From Bacteroidota bacterium (lineage in GTDB: Bacteria; Bacteroidota; Bacteroidia; Flavobacteriales; Weeksellaceae), in the NCBI GenBank assembly GCA_023394415.1, contig JAEXAR010000034.1, positions 24,298-88,297 on the forward strand: a stretch of DNA of 64,000 bases. The letters run 5' to 3'. Positions 50,212 to 58,473 of this stretch are shown in pieces (positions within the stretch are counted from its first letter, which is position 1; every line of letters starts with the position of its first letter). The position numbers and the translations under genes were made by a program. The notes beneath the pieces are model-generated. The model had not been told where the DNA came from. It saw nothing but the letters and a program-made list of their open reading frames with translations, and did not search any database.

Positions 50212-51600
50212 ATGAAAACAAAATTTTTTCTAATTGCATTTTTTGCAATATTTCAAACACTTTTCGCACAGGATATTACTGGTTCTTGGAGCGGTGAACT
50301 CGACGTGCAGGGTACAAAACTTCCATTGATTTTCAATATTCACAAAGATGGAAATGGCTATAAATCTGATTTTGACAGTCCGATGCAAGGTGCAAAAGCT
50401 ATCCCGATTCAAAAAACAGATTTTCAGAAAAATGATATTACTTTCGATGCCTCAAATATTGGTATCACCTATAAAGGACAATTGAAAGGAAACAAAATTG
50501 AAGGCAATTTTTCTCAAAACGGAATGAATTTACCGTTAAACCTCGAAAGAAAGACCAATGTAGAAACTGTCTTGAAGCGTCCGCAAACGCCTAAACCACC
50601 TTTTAGTTATCAAACCGAAGAAGTATTTTTAAATAATGAAACTGAAGGGAATAAACTTGCCGGAACTTTGGCCACACCAAAAGTATTTTCTAAAAATTCT
50701 CCAATATTAGTGATGATTACAGGTAGTGGTGCTCAAAATCGTGATGAAGAACTTTTTGGGCATAAACCTTTTGCTGTAATTGCGGATGATTTTGCAAAAA
50801 AAGGCATTGCTACTCTTCGTTTGGATGACAGAGGTGTTGGCAGTTCAGAAAAAGGAAAAGCAGGACCAACTTCAGCAGATTTTTCAGGCGACATCAACTC
50901 AGCGGTTAATTTTCTCGCGAAAAGAGGCTATAAAAATATAGGATTAATAGGACACAGCGAAGGTGGAATGATTGCGCCAATGGTTTCACTAAAAAATAAA
51001 AATGTAAAATTTATGGTTTTAATGGCTGCTCCGGGAAAACCAACCACTGAATTATTGTTAAAACAATCCTATGATCTCGGAAAAGCAGCAGGAGCAACCG
51101 AAGACGTTCTAAAAACAAACGAAATGCTCAACAAAAAAATATTTGATTACATCACCCATTACAAAGGAAAAGATTTAAAATTGGATATAAAGTCATTACT
51201 AATTGAAGATTTGAAAAAACTACCAAAAGAACAGATAACGGCGGAGCAGATTGAGCAGACAGCAGAAGCACAAGCCAAACAGGTTTCCAGCCCGTGGTTT
51301 CAGTATTTTATTAAATTTAATCCGGATAACTATTTATCTAAAATTAAAATTCCGGTTTTGGCTATTAATGGAGGTTTAGACTTACAGGTTTCTGCAAAAG
51401 AAAATCTGGAAGGCATTAAAAAATCCCTGACAAAAGCCGGAAACAAAAATTTTGAGACCCTTGAGTTTCCCGGGATGAATCACCTGTTTCAAAATGCAAA
51501 AACGGGTTCAGTTTCTGAATATGGACAAATTGAGGAAACCATTTCACCAAAAGTTTTAGACAAAATGAGTGAATGGATTTTGAAAACAGATAACTATTAA
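50212..51600 (+). CDS. Secreted alpha/beta hydrolase
   Basis: 462 residues: signal peptide 1-19 (MKTKFFLIAFFAIFQTLFA), an N-terminal beta domain (about 20-115, DITGSWSGELDV), then an alpha/beta hydrolase with oxyanion segment MITGSGAQNRDE, nucleophile S249 in GHSEGG and a C-terminal His in PGMNHLFQ. Similar to ester or peptide hydrolases of unknown substrate. Confidence 0.88.
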   Translation: MKTKFFLIAFFAIFQTLFAQDITGSWSGELDVQGTKLPLIFNIHKDGNGYKSDFDSPMQGAKAIPIQKTDFQKNDITFDASNIGITYKGQLKGNKIEGNFSQNGMNLPLNLERKTNVETVLKRPQTPKPPFSYQTEEVFLNNETEGNKLAGTLATPKVFSKNSPILVMITGSGAQNRDEELFGHKPFAVIADDFAKKGIATLRLDDRGVGSSEKGKAGPTSADFSGDINSAVNFLAKRGYKNIGLIGHSEGGMIAPMVSLKNKNVKFMVLMAAPGKPTTELLLKQSYDLGKAAGATEDVLKTNEMLNKKIFDYITHYKGKDLKLDIKSLLIEDLKKLPKEQITAEQIEQTAEAQAKQVSSPWFQYFIKFNPDNYLSKIKIPVLAINGGLDLQVSAKENLEGIKKSLTKAGNKNFETLEFPGMNHLFQNAKTGSVSEYGQIEETISPKVLDKMSEWILKTDNY

Positions 51601-51604
51601 TACG

Positions 51605-51802
51605 ATGGAAAACGAAAAATCAAAATGGATTTGGGGAATTTTCTACTATAATCCTGATGATAAAAGATTGTTCCCACCAAAACGTAATCCTGCATTTGGA
51701 TGGACGGTTAATTTGGCAAATCCAAAATCTGTTTTGGCTTTGCTTGCCATGATTCTATTTTTTGGCTTTATCATTTTAATGATTGAGAGCAAAAACAAAT
51801 AA
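51605..51802 (+). CDS. DUF5808 small membrane protein
   Basis: 65 residues: IWGIFYYNPDDKRLFPPKRN followed by GWTVNLANPKS and one transmembrane helix (about 42-60). The motif matches DUF5808 as remembered; function unknown. It starts four bases after the hydrolase and ends the operon before a strong terminator. Confidence 0.8.
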   Translation: MENEKSKWIWGIFYYNPDDKRLFPPKRNPAFGWTVNLANPKSVLALLAMILFFGFIILMIESKNK

Positions 51803-51824
51803 ATTTTAGTCCAAAAAATTTATT

Positions 51825-51869
51825 GCGTTGTTAAAGCTTTAAGCCTTAACAACGCTTTATTTTTTTATT
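51825..51869 (+). terminator. Terminator of the DUF2089 operon
   Basis: Ten-base-pair stem GCGTTGTTAA/TTAACAACGC, then a T-rich tract. Confidence 0.88.
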
Positions 51870-51886
51870 TTTACAAAAAATTTTAG

Positions 51887-52546
51887 ATGCCTTTCAAAAC
51901 AGTTCTATTTGATATGGATGGTGTAATTGTAGACACAGAACCTCTTCATCGTAAAGCCTATTACAAAATGTTTGATGATTTTGGGATTGAAGTGGATGAT
52001 GAATTCTATTCTACATTTACAGGTTCATCCACCAAAAGTGTTTGCGAAAGACTTATTGAAAAATATCAACTGGAACATTCTTGGGAAGATGTTGCAGCGA
52101 TTAAACGAAATTATTTCAAACATTATTTTGATACCGATCCGGATTTTGATCTTATTTCGGGTGTTAAAGATTTAATCCTGCATTATTTTGAAAACAATAT
52201 CAAACTGGTTTTGGCATCTTCAGCACATATGAACACCATCAATTGGGTTTTCGAAAAATTTGATCTCGAACGCTATTTCATTGCTAAAATTAGTGGAGCA
52301 GATTTAAAGGAATCGAAGCCACATCCTGAAATTTTTGAACTCGCTGCAAAACTTTCCGGTGAACCAAAAGAAAATTGTTTGGTAATAGAAGACTCAACGA
52401 ACGGCATAAAAGCTGCCAATGCTGCAGGAATTTTTTGTGCGGCGTATGTCAGTGAACATTCTGCACTTCAACATTATGAAACGGCAGATATTGTGGTGTA
52501 TGAATTTAGTGAACTTGAGGTTGAAAAAATGGTGAAATATTTTTAA
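51887..52546 (+). CDS. HAD-family hydrolase, beta-phosphoglucomutase-like
   Basis: 219-residue HAD phosphatase. Motif I DMDGVIVDT (about 8-16) holds the nucleophile and acid Asp; motif II LASSAH; motif III K in ESKPHPEIF; motif IV IEDSTNGIKAA. The helical cap between motifs I and II is of the C1 beta-PGM type. Substrate likely a sugar phosphate, not decided. Confidence 0.9.
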   Translation: MPFKTVLFDMDGVIVDTEPLHRKAYYKMFDDFGIEVDDEFYSTFTGSSTKSVCERLIEKYQLEHSWEDVAAIKRNYFKHYFDTDPDFDLISGVKDLILHYFENNIKLVLASSAHMNTINWVFEKFDLERYFIAKISGADLKESKPHPEIFELAAKLSGEPKENCLVIEDSTNGIKAANAAGIFCAAYVSEHSALQHYETADIVVYEFSELEVEKMVKYF

Positions 52547-52587
52547 TTACACACTCATAAGAAATCACTACGAATAGAAGTATGGTT

Positions 52588-52637
52588 TCGGATAAAGCCA
52601 ATTTAGCTTTTAAAAAAAACGGGCTAAAGCCCGTTCC
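52588..52637. repeat. GGCTAAAGCC dispersed repeat, copy 3
   Basis: ATAAAGCCAATTT followed by the palindrome ACGGGCTAAAGCCCGT (52619-52634). It lies between the convergent HAD and arginine decarboxylase genes and can form a terminator-like hairpin. Confidence 0.7.
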
Positions 52638-52712
52638 TACTGATATTTTGTATAATTTTTTCTTCTGCCTTCGGCAACGACTTCCAGCTTCCATCACCCA
52701 GCTTCCAGCCAA

Positions 52713-54104
52713 TTAATATCCCAATAATTTCAATACATCTTCCGGCTCCTGTTTTTCACGGAAAATCTCGTACTGGAAATTGCCTTCTTCATCTTTTTGA
52801 ATTAAAACATGTCTTGGCTGTGGCATTAAACAGTGGTGAACACCTCCATAACCACCAATCGTTTCTTGATACGCTCCTGTATGGAAAAACCCGATGTATA
52901 AAGGCTTTGTATCACTGAAAACCGGCAAATAAATCGCATTGGTATGCTGTTCAGAATTATAGTAATCATCAGAATCGCAGGTTAAACCACCAAGAAAAAC
53001 CCTTTCGTAAGTATCATCCCAACGGTTCAGCGGAAGCATAATGAAATGTCTTGAAATTGCCCAAGTGTCAGGAAGCGTAGTCATAAAAGATGAATCAATC
53101 ATATTCCATTTTTCTCGGTCATTCTGGCGTTTTTGCGAGATAATTTTGTAAAGGTTAGCACCACTCTCTCCTACTGTAAAACTACCAAATTCCGTATAAA
53201 TATTTGGTTCTTCCACACCTTCTTCCTCACAGAATTTTTTAATTTGGAATACAATTTCCTCAACCATATATTGGTAATCGTAATCAAAATTTAATGATGT
53301 TTTTATTGGGAAACCACCACCAATATTAAGGGAATCAACTTCGGGTGCGATTTTCTTCAAACGGGCATAAACACGGAGACATTTGTACAATTCGTTCCAA
53401 TAATATGCTGTATCTTTTATCCCGGTGTTGATAAAGAAGTGCAGCATTTTCAACCTCGCATTTGGGTGTTCTGCAATTTTTTGAGAATAATATGGGATGA
53501 TGTCTTTGTAACCAATTCCCAATCTTGAGGTATAAAATTCAAATTTTGGCTCTTCTTCCGATGCAATACGGATTCCGATGTTGAAAGTAGCATCAATACT
53601 TTCTGTAAGTTTATCCAGTTCTCTGTAATTATCGAGGATTGGCGTGATGTTTTCGAAACCGTTATTCACCATTTCAGAAATTTTCTGAAGGTAATCGTCG
53701 GTCTTAAATCCGTTACAAATCACTTCGATATTTTTATCCACTTTCCCTTTGTCATAAAGCGATTTCACGATGTCCATATCGTAAGCTGATGAGGTTTCTA
53801 TAGAAATATCATTCTTCAGAGCTTCTTCGATAACAAAATTAAAATGGCTCGATTTTGTGCAGTAGCAATAGCGATAACTCTTGGTATAATCGTGTTTATC
53901 AAACGCTTCTTTAAACCAGCCTTTTGCACGCTGAATATTTTGTGAAATTTTTGGCAGGTAACTTATTTTCAAAGGAGTTCCAAACTGTTCGATAACCTCC
54001 ATTAAAGGAATATCGTGAAATAATAGTTTGTTTTCAGCCACGTTGAATTCTTCGGTAGGGAAATAAAGTGTCTGGTCGATGAGTTCGGAATACTTAATTT
54101 TCAT
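52713..54104 (-). CDS. speA: Arginine decarboxylase, fold-type III PLP
   Basis: 463-residue PLP decarboxylase (alanine-racemase-like barrel): the PLP lysine is in YCYCTKSSHFNFV (near residue 83), the glycine-rich phosphate site LNIGGGFPIK, and a C-terminal GAYQETIGGYGGVHHCLMP. This short form is the biosynthetic arginine decarboxylase of Bacteroidetes as usually annotated, making agmatine. The agmatinase gene lies nearby, giving a complete arginine-to-putrescine route. Confidence 0.88.
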   Translation of the reverse strand: MKIKYSELIDQTLYFPTEEFNVAENKLLFHDIPLMEVIEQFGTPLKISYLPKISQNIQRAKGWFKEAFDKHDYTKSYRYCYCTKSSHFNFVIEEALKNDISIETSSAYDMDIVKSLYDKGKVDKNIEVICNGFKTDDYLQKISEMVNNGFENITPILDNYRELDKLTESIDATFNIGIRIASEEEPKFEFYTSRLGIGYKDIIPYYSQKIAEHPNARLKMLHFFINTGIKDTAYYWNELYKCLRVYARLKKIAPEVDSLNIGGGFPIKTSLNFDYDYQYMVEEIVFQIKKFCEEEGVEEPNIYTEFGSFTVGESGANLYKIISQKRQNDREKWNMIDSSFMTTLPDTWAISRHFIMLPLNRWDDTYERVFLGGLTCDSDDYYNSEQHTNAIYLPVFSDTKPLYIGFFHTGAYQETIGGYGGVHHCLMPQPRHVLIQKDEEGNFQYEIFREKQEPEDVLKLLGY

Positions 54105-54247
54105 TCTCCAAAAAAGTGAATAATAAGGTTTGAATTAAATTTTTTGCTTTAAAAAAAATGCTCTGCAAAATTGCGAAAAAAGAATGAATTTTTGGGTTAT
54201 TTTTTAATTTGAAAGTAACTAAAAACTAAAATTTACAAAAAACGACT

Positions 54248-54889
54248 TTATAGATAGTTTTGTCCAATAAAAATCAGCATATCACCCGATTCATAATGAA
54301 CTGAAATTTCATCATCTACTGCAAAATTGCGTGTTCCAATTTGATCCGTAATTTTAAGTGTAGCTGAATTTAAAGGCCAGTTTAAGCCACTTGTAGTAAC
54401 TTTTTCTGCTATTGGAAACGGATACAGAGAAATCATTTTATCCTTCATTCCATTCAAAACAAAATGTTTAGGAAGAAAATAATAGGTAGAAAACCCATCA
54501 AAAAATTGAATATCTAGTTGATTTTTAAACGAATATGCTACGGTAAGATTTCCTAAAAAATGATCCATCTCTCCACCACTTCCGCCATAAACATCAACTT
54601 TTGAAACGCCTTTCTCAATTAAAATTTCAAGAGACTTACCAAAGTCAGCTTTGTCCTGATCCGGAGTATGAATAAATTTTTCCTGATAAATAGACTCATC
54701 CAAACCGGAATGCGAATCAAAATCACCGGAAATAAAATCTAGTTTCTGTAAAGGGAAATCCAATGATTTTAAATAATGAAAAGCTCCATCTGAACAAGCA
54801 ATGATATTATAACCCTCGGTTTCAGGAAGAGTTTTCGGAGGTTCGCCATTAATGAAAAGGAGTGCTTTATTTTGTCCCGCAGATTTCAC
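54248..54889 (-). CDS. thiN: Thiamine pyrophosphokinase
   Basis: 213 residues; transfers pyrophosphate from ATP to thiamine, giving thiamine diphosphate. Family features: IACSDGAFHYL (about 30-40), DFISGDFDSHSG, TPDQDKADFGKSLE and YGGSGGEMDHFLGNL. There is no ATG: the start is GTG at 54889, four codons downstream of an in-frame TAA position, and it lies inside a GCAGATT-type repeat, so the first residues (KSAG) are repeat-derived. The family likeness begins at ALLFINGEPPK. Confidence 0.9.
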   Translation of the reverse strand: MKSAGQNKALLFINGEPPKTLPETEGYNIIACSDGAFHYLKSLDFPLQKLDFISGDFDSHSGLDESIYQEKFIHTPDQDKADFGKSLEILIEKGVSKVDVYGGSGGEMDHFLGNLTVAYSFKNQLDIQFFDGFSTYYFLPKHFVLNGMKDKMISLYPFPIAEKVTTSGLNWPLNSATLKITDQIGTRNFAVDDEISVHYESGDMLIFIGQNYL

Positions 54890-54904
54890 AGATTACACAG
54901 ATAT
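54878..54904. repeat. GCAGATT-type heptamer repeat overlapping the thiN start
   Basis: GCAGATT, TCACAGA, TTACACA and GATATTA in seven-base phase. Its reverse complement supplies the GTG start codon of thiamine pyrophosphokinase and an in-frame stop just upstream. Confidence 0.65.
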
Positions 54905-54946
54905 TATTTTTAATCTTTAAATAATGAATTTTATAGTTGGTTCTTT

Positions 54947-55522
54947 TTACTTGGATCTTTGCGAAGGATTCCAATATTCCTCTCCTTCTTGATTAAGTTT
55001 TGAAATGTAACGGGCTAAAACAAAAAGATAATCGGAAAGTCTATTTAAATATTTTATCAATTCCGGACGCACTTCTTCGGTTTCATTTAAAAAAACCAAA
55101 GCTCGTTCTGCACGTCTGCAAACAGTTCTTGCAACGTGAAGCGATGTTGCTGCTTTTCCACCTCCTGGAAGTATGAAAAATTGTAAAGGCTCTAAATGTT
55201 CATCCATTTCATCCATCCATTTTTCTAATTCTTCAATTTCTTTTTCAGAAATGATGAGTGGAAGTCGTGAATTTCCATTGGCCAAAAACATTTTATCAAC
55301 AGGCGTTGCCGATTCGGAACCAACTGTAAACAAGTCAAACTGAATTTTTTTGAGTTGTGAAAGCACTTTTTCATCAGAAATTTCAGATTTTGCCAATCCG
55401 ATAAATGCATTTAATTCATCAATCGTTCCGTAACTTTCAACTCTTGCTGAAGCTTTGGATACTCGCGTTCCTCCGTATAGTGCCGTTTCTCCTTTGTCAC
55501 CGGTTTTTGTATAAATCTTCAT
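54947..55522 (-). CDS. pduO: Cob(I)yrinic acid a,c-diamide adenosyltransferase (PduO type)
   Basis: 191-residue ATP:cob(I)alamin adenosyltransferase, making adenosylcobalamin. PduO hallmarks: MKIYTKTGDKGETALYGG at the N-terminus, GTIDELNAFIGLAK, FILPGGGKAATSLHVARTVCRRAER (about 118-142) and LNRLSDYLFVLAR. Together with the B12-riboswitch receptor at the left end it shows the cell takes up and activates corrinoids. Its ATG lies six bases from the inverted-heptamer unit, so any promoter must lie inside that unit or upstream of it. Confidence 0.95.
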   Translation of the reverse strand: MKIYTKTGDKGETALYGGTRVSKASARVESYGTIDELNAFIGLAKSEISDEKVLSQLKKIQFDLFTVGSESATPVDKMFLANGNSRLPLIISEKEIEELEKWMDEMDEHLEPLQFFILPGGGKAATSLHVARTVCRRAERALVFLNETEEVRPELIKYLNRLSDYLFVLARYISKLNQEGEEYWNPSQRSK

Positions 55523-55528
55523 ATTTTA

Positions 55529-55563
55529 AAGTCCGAAGACGGAAGTCCGAAGTCCGAAGACTT
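55529..55563 (+). repeat. Left heptamer arm of the four-helix-bundle unit (five AAGTCCG-type repeats)
   Basis: AAGTCCG, AAGACGG, AAGTCCG, AAGTCCG, AAGACTT in exact seven-base phase. The block begins six bases upstream of the adenosyltransferase ATG and ends about 40 bases from the four-helix-bundle stop. Confidence 0.9.
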
Positions 55564-55604
55564 ACAAATTGTATAATAAACTTCCGCTCCTATTTTTAAT
55601 TTTA

Positions 55605-55955
55605 TTATAAACTGTTTCGTAATGCAACTATTTGATTCATAAGATTGAATGCTTCATCATAATTCTTTTTAAAAACTTCTTCTGAAACATAGTCCCTGAA
55701 TTTGGCTTTGTAGAGACAAGTCACAACCTCAGCCAATGAACGAATTGAATATCCTAAAAATTTGCTGAATTCAGCGTTAGTTTTTCCAACAGAGCCTTCA
55801 GAAATATTGAGACCAACACTGTCAACCGCTCTTCTCAACTGTGAAGTTAAATTAAAAGTTTCTTCTTTTGGAAAGTTTAAAGTCAATTTATAAATAGTCT
55901 CAGCATATTCCATTGAGATTTGCCAAACCCTTAACTTTTCAAACTTGAAACTCAT
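55605..55955 (-). CDS. Four-helix-bundle protein (23S rRNA intervening-sequence / S23 family)
   Basis: 116 residues, all helical: FEKLRVWQISMEYAETIY (5-22), FPKEETFNLTSQLRRAVDS (29-47), NISEGSVGKTNAEFSKFLGY and SLAEVVTCLYKAKF. These are the S23/IVP family marks (L-VWQ, FP-EE, QLRRA-S, N-x-x-EG). First found in rRNA intervening sequences, the family also includes Avd, the accessory protein of diversity-generating retroelements; free-standing members have no proven role. Here the gene sits between inverted arms of seven-base repeats that fill the whole intergenic space, suggesting it is part of a mobile or repeat-linked unit. Confidence 0.92.
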   Translation of the reverse strand: MSFKFEKLRVWQISMEYAETIYKLTLNFPKEETFNLTSQLRRAVDSVGLNISEGSVGKTNAEFSKFLGYSIRSLAEVVTCLYKAKFRDYVSEEVFKKNYDEAFNLMNQIVALRNSL

Positions 55956-55999
55956 CTTTAAAATTTCTCTGAAATTACTAAAAATATACGAATCTTCTT

Positions 56000-56034
56000 C
56001 GGACTTCGGATTTCGGACTTCGGACTTCGGACTC
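56000..56034 (-). repeat. Right heptamer arm of the four-helix-bundle unit (five CGGACTT-type repeats)
   Basis: CGGACTT, CGGATTT, CGGACTT, CGGACTT, CGGACTC in exact seven-base phase, the inverse of the left arm. It ends one base before the TAG (56036-56038) of the next minus-strand gene. Confidence 0.9.
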
Positions 56035-56035
56035 C

Positions 56036-56611
56036 CTACTTCTTCACTTCTACAAACTGGTAAACCATTTGGTCCTTCGGATTGTAAATAATAGTGCTGG
56101 AATTGGGGAAGCGTTTTACCTTGTAATATTCAATATTTTTATCATTCTTGATGTCATCCAGAAAACTTAAATCGATAGTGTTGGCGGGAAGAAATTTTTG
56201 AAAAAAGGTGATTTTCTCAATAATTAATGCACCATCAACTTTTTGATATTCCTTTAGCGACTGGGTTTCATTAGTTGTTGGTTGCTCAACTAAAGATTTC
56301 AGTAAAAGATCTTTATCGGTGGTTTTATATTTGAAAACATAGAATGGCTGTCCATTTGGAAAGGCCACTTTCTTACCAATTTCGTTTTCTACCAAGGCTG
56401 AATTTTGATTCGGAAAGATGCTGTCAAACTTGATGTTTTGCGCATTTACAATTTTGTTCAGTTGATCATTTACCGTTTCCTGTATGGCTTCGTTAGCTTT
56501 CTGTTGTGCCTTTTCTTTGGCAGTAGTTACGGTTTCACTCACCACTTCTTCAATTTTTTTACAAGATATTAAAGACAATGATGCAAAAAGGATTACTATT
56601 TTATTTTTCAT
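56036..56611 (-). CDS. Lipoprotein of unknown function
   Basis: 191-residue lipoprotein (lipobox C17 in LSLISC) with a helical Ala/Gln/Glu-rich stretch (VSETVTTAKEKAQQKANEAI, about 24-43) and a beta-rich C-terminal half ending VYQFVEVKK. No family recognised. It follows the ABC exporter gene by 11 bases, so it is probably cotranscribed with it. Its stop codon touches the right heptamer arm. Confidence 0.75.
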   Translation of the reverse strand: MKNKIVILFASLSLISCKKIEEVVSETVTTAKEKAQQKANEAIQETVNDQLNKIVNAQNIKFDSIFPNQNSALVENEIGKKVAFPNGQPFYVFKYKTTDKDLLLKSLVEQPTTNETQSLKEYQKVDGALIIEKITFFQKFLPANTIDLSFLDDIKNDKNIEYYKVKRFPNSSTIIYNPKDQMVYQFVEVKK

Positions 56612-56622
56612 AAGTTCGAAAT

Positions 56623-58428
56623 CTAATTTTCTCGATACGAATTTACTAATTTATCCAGATTTAAACTTCGAGCCGAAGCATCGAATATTTTACGGTATGT
56701 TCCGTTAATGTGCATCAGTTCATCGTGGTTTCCGTTTTCTACAACCCGACCTTTTTCCATCACATAAATTTTATCAGAATCCAGAATTTGCGACAAAGAA
56801 TGCGATATCATAATCACTGTTCTACCCTCTTTTATAGCATCCAAAGAGTTTTTAATCTGTTCCGTTGCAATGGCATCTAAACTTGCTGTAGGCTCATCAA
56901 GGAAAATAATGGGTGGATTTTTAAGAAATAATCGAGCTATGGCAATGCGTTGCTGTTGTCCGCCAGAAAGCTGTGTAGCATCGTGTTTATAGGTTTCAGG
57001 AAGTTCCATAATCTGATTGTCGAGATACGCTTTTTTTGCTGCTTCCTGTATATCATCAAATGAGGCATCCATATTTCCGTAACGAATATTATCTTCTATA
57101 CTTCCCTGGAAAATATGATTTTTTTGAAGCACCAAACCAATATCATCCCGCAAAAACTCATTGTCATAATCGTTCAAGTCTAAATGATCGAGCAGAATTT
57201 TACCTGAATTTGGCAAATAGAATTTACATAAAAGGTTGATAACTGTCGATTTTCCTGCTCCACTTAATCCCACCAAAGCGGTAGTTTTTCCACTTTCAAT
57301 TTTCATTGAAACGTTATGAAGCGCCTTTGTTCCGTTTGGATAAGTGAAATCGACGTTTTGAAGTTCAAAATTACCCTTTATTTCAGGTTTTTGATTTCCG
57401 TTGGGCTCTTTTTCCGAATCGGCATTTAAAATATCAAAATATGCTTCTGCGTAAATCATCGCACCATTCATATCATCATAAATACGATGCAACTGACGAA
57501 TAGGTGCAGAAACATTATTGAACAACATAATGTGCAGCATAATCGCACCAATCGTCATTTGTTGATTGAGAACGAGATAAACCGTAAGCAGAATCACCAA
57601 AACCACTCCGAACTGCTCGATAAAGGTCTTTAAACCATCATAGAAAAAATTGGTTTTACGCGTATACATCTGGCTTTCCATCAACTGCATCTGAAGATCG
57701 TATTGTTTTTTGCCCTCAAATTTTTCCCGAACGAAACTTTTAATCACCATAATTGAATTGATGAGATTGAGAAGACCTGAAGTTTTCTGCTCTCTCTGGT
57801 TTCTTAAAGTTCTGCGGACACCACTCAATTTTTTAGCCTGAAGTGAACTTACCCAAAAATATATGGGAACCACCACTGTGGATACTAAACCAACATAAAC
57901 ATTCTGCATATACATAACCACCAAAGCAATAATAGCATTGGAAAATAGTGGTAAAATATCGATAAAAAAGTTCTGAACCAGGCGTGTTAAACTTTCAATT
58001 CCTCGATCGATTCTGGTTTGTAGTTTACCAGATTGATGGTTTTCATCCGAAAAATAAGCCACTTTATACGTGAGGATTTTGTCGATAGCAGTTTGCGCCA
58101 AGACAGAACTGGTATTGATTCTGATTTTCTCTCCATAAAATTTTTGTCCGAAATTGATGAAAATATTCAGCAGTTCTTTACCTAATAAAATAGCTGAAAT
58201 CACCACTAAAACATGAATTCCTTCGTTCATCGGTTCTGGAAGTTTGATGAGTTGTTCCACCTCATCTACGGTATATTTCAGCACCAAAGGATTGACCTGA
58301 GCCATTAAAGCTCCGATAAAGGTAAGCGCTAACGTTCCGAAAATCATCCATTTATAAGGTTTTATAAATGGAAGTATCTGCCGGTAAATTCCGATAAGTG
58401 TGACCGTTCTGTTGAAAGGTTTTGCCAT
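56623..58428 (-). CDS. ABC exporter, fused permease and ATPase (MsbA/lipid-flippase-like)
   Basis: 601 residues: a six-helix type 1 exporter domain (about 20-320) and an ATPase (about 345-590) with Walker A GLSGAGKST, Q-loop VLQKNHIF, signature LSGGQQQR, Walker B IIFLDEPTAS and H-loop ISHS. Exporters of this layout move lipid A, lipids, peptides or drugs; the substrate is not decided by sequence reading. Confidence 0.92.
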   Translation of the reverse strand: MAKPFNRTVTLIGIYRQILPFIKPYKWMIFGTLALTFIGALMAQVNPLVLKYTVDEVEQLIKLPEPMNEGIHVLVVISAILLGKELLNIFINFGQKFYGEKIRINTSSVLAQTAIDKILTYKVAYFSDENHQSGKLQTRIDRGIESLTRLVQNFFIDILPLFSNAIIALVVMYMQNVYVGLVSTVVVPIYFWVSSLQAKKLSGVRRTLRNQREQKTSGLLNLINSIMVIKSFVREKFEGKKQYDLQMQLMESQMYTRKTNFFYDGLKTFIEQFGVVLVILLTVYLVLNQQMTIGAIMLHIMLFNNVSAPIRQLHRIYDDMNGAMIYAEAYFDILNADSEKEPNGNQKPEIKGNFELQNVDFTYPNGTKALHNVSMKIESGKTTALVGLSGAGKSTVINLLCKFYLPNSGKILLDHLDLNDYDNEFLRDDIGLVLQKNHIFQGSIEDNIRYGNMDASFDDIQEAAKKAYLDNQIMELPETYKHDATQLSGGQQQRIAIARLFLKNPPIIFLDEPTASLDAIATEQIKNSLDAIKEGRTVIMISHSLSQILDSDKIYVMEKGRVVENGNHDELMHINGTYRKIFDASARSLNLDKLVNSYREN

Positions 58429-58473
58429 ATTTGAAAAGAGCCGGAACGTTCCGACTCCATAAATTTGTTTTTT

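Noticed and set aside
55529..56034. Heptamer blocks as a CRISPR array
   Set aside because: Units are seven bases without spacers, the two blocks are inverted to each other, and no cas genes are near.
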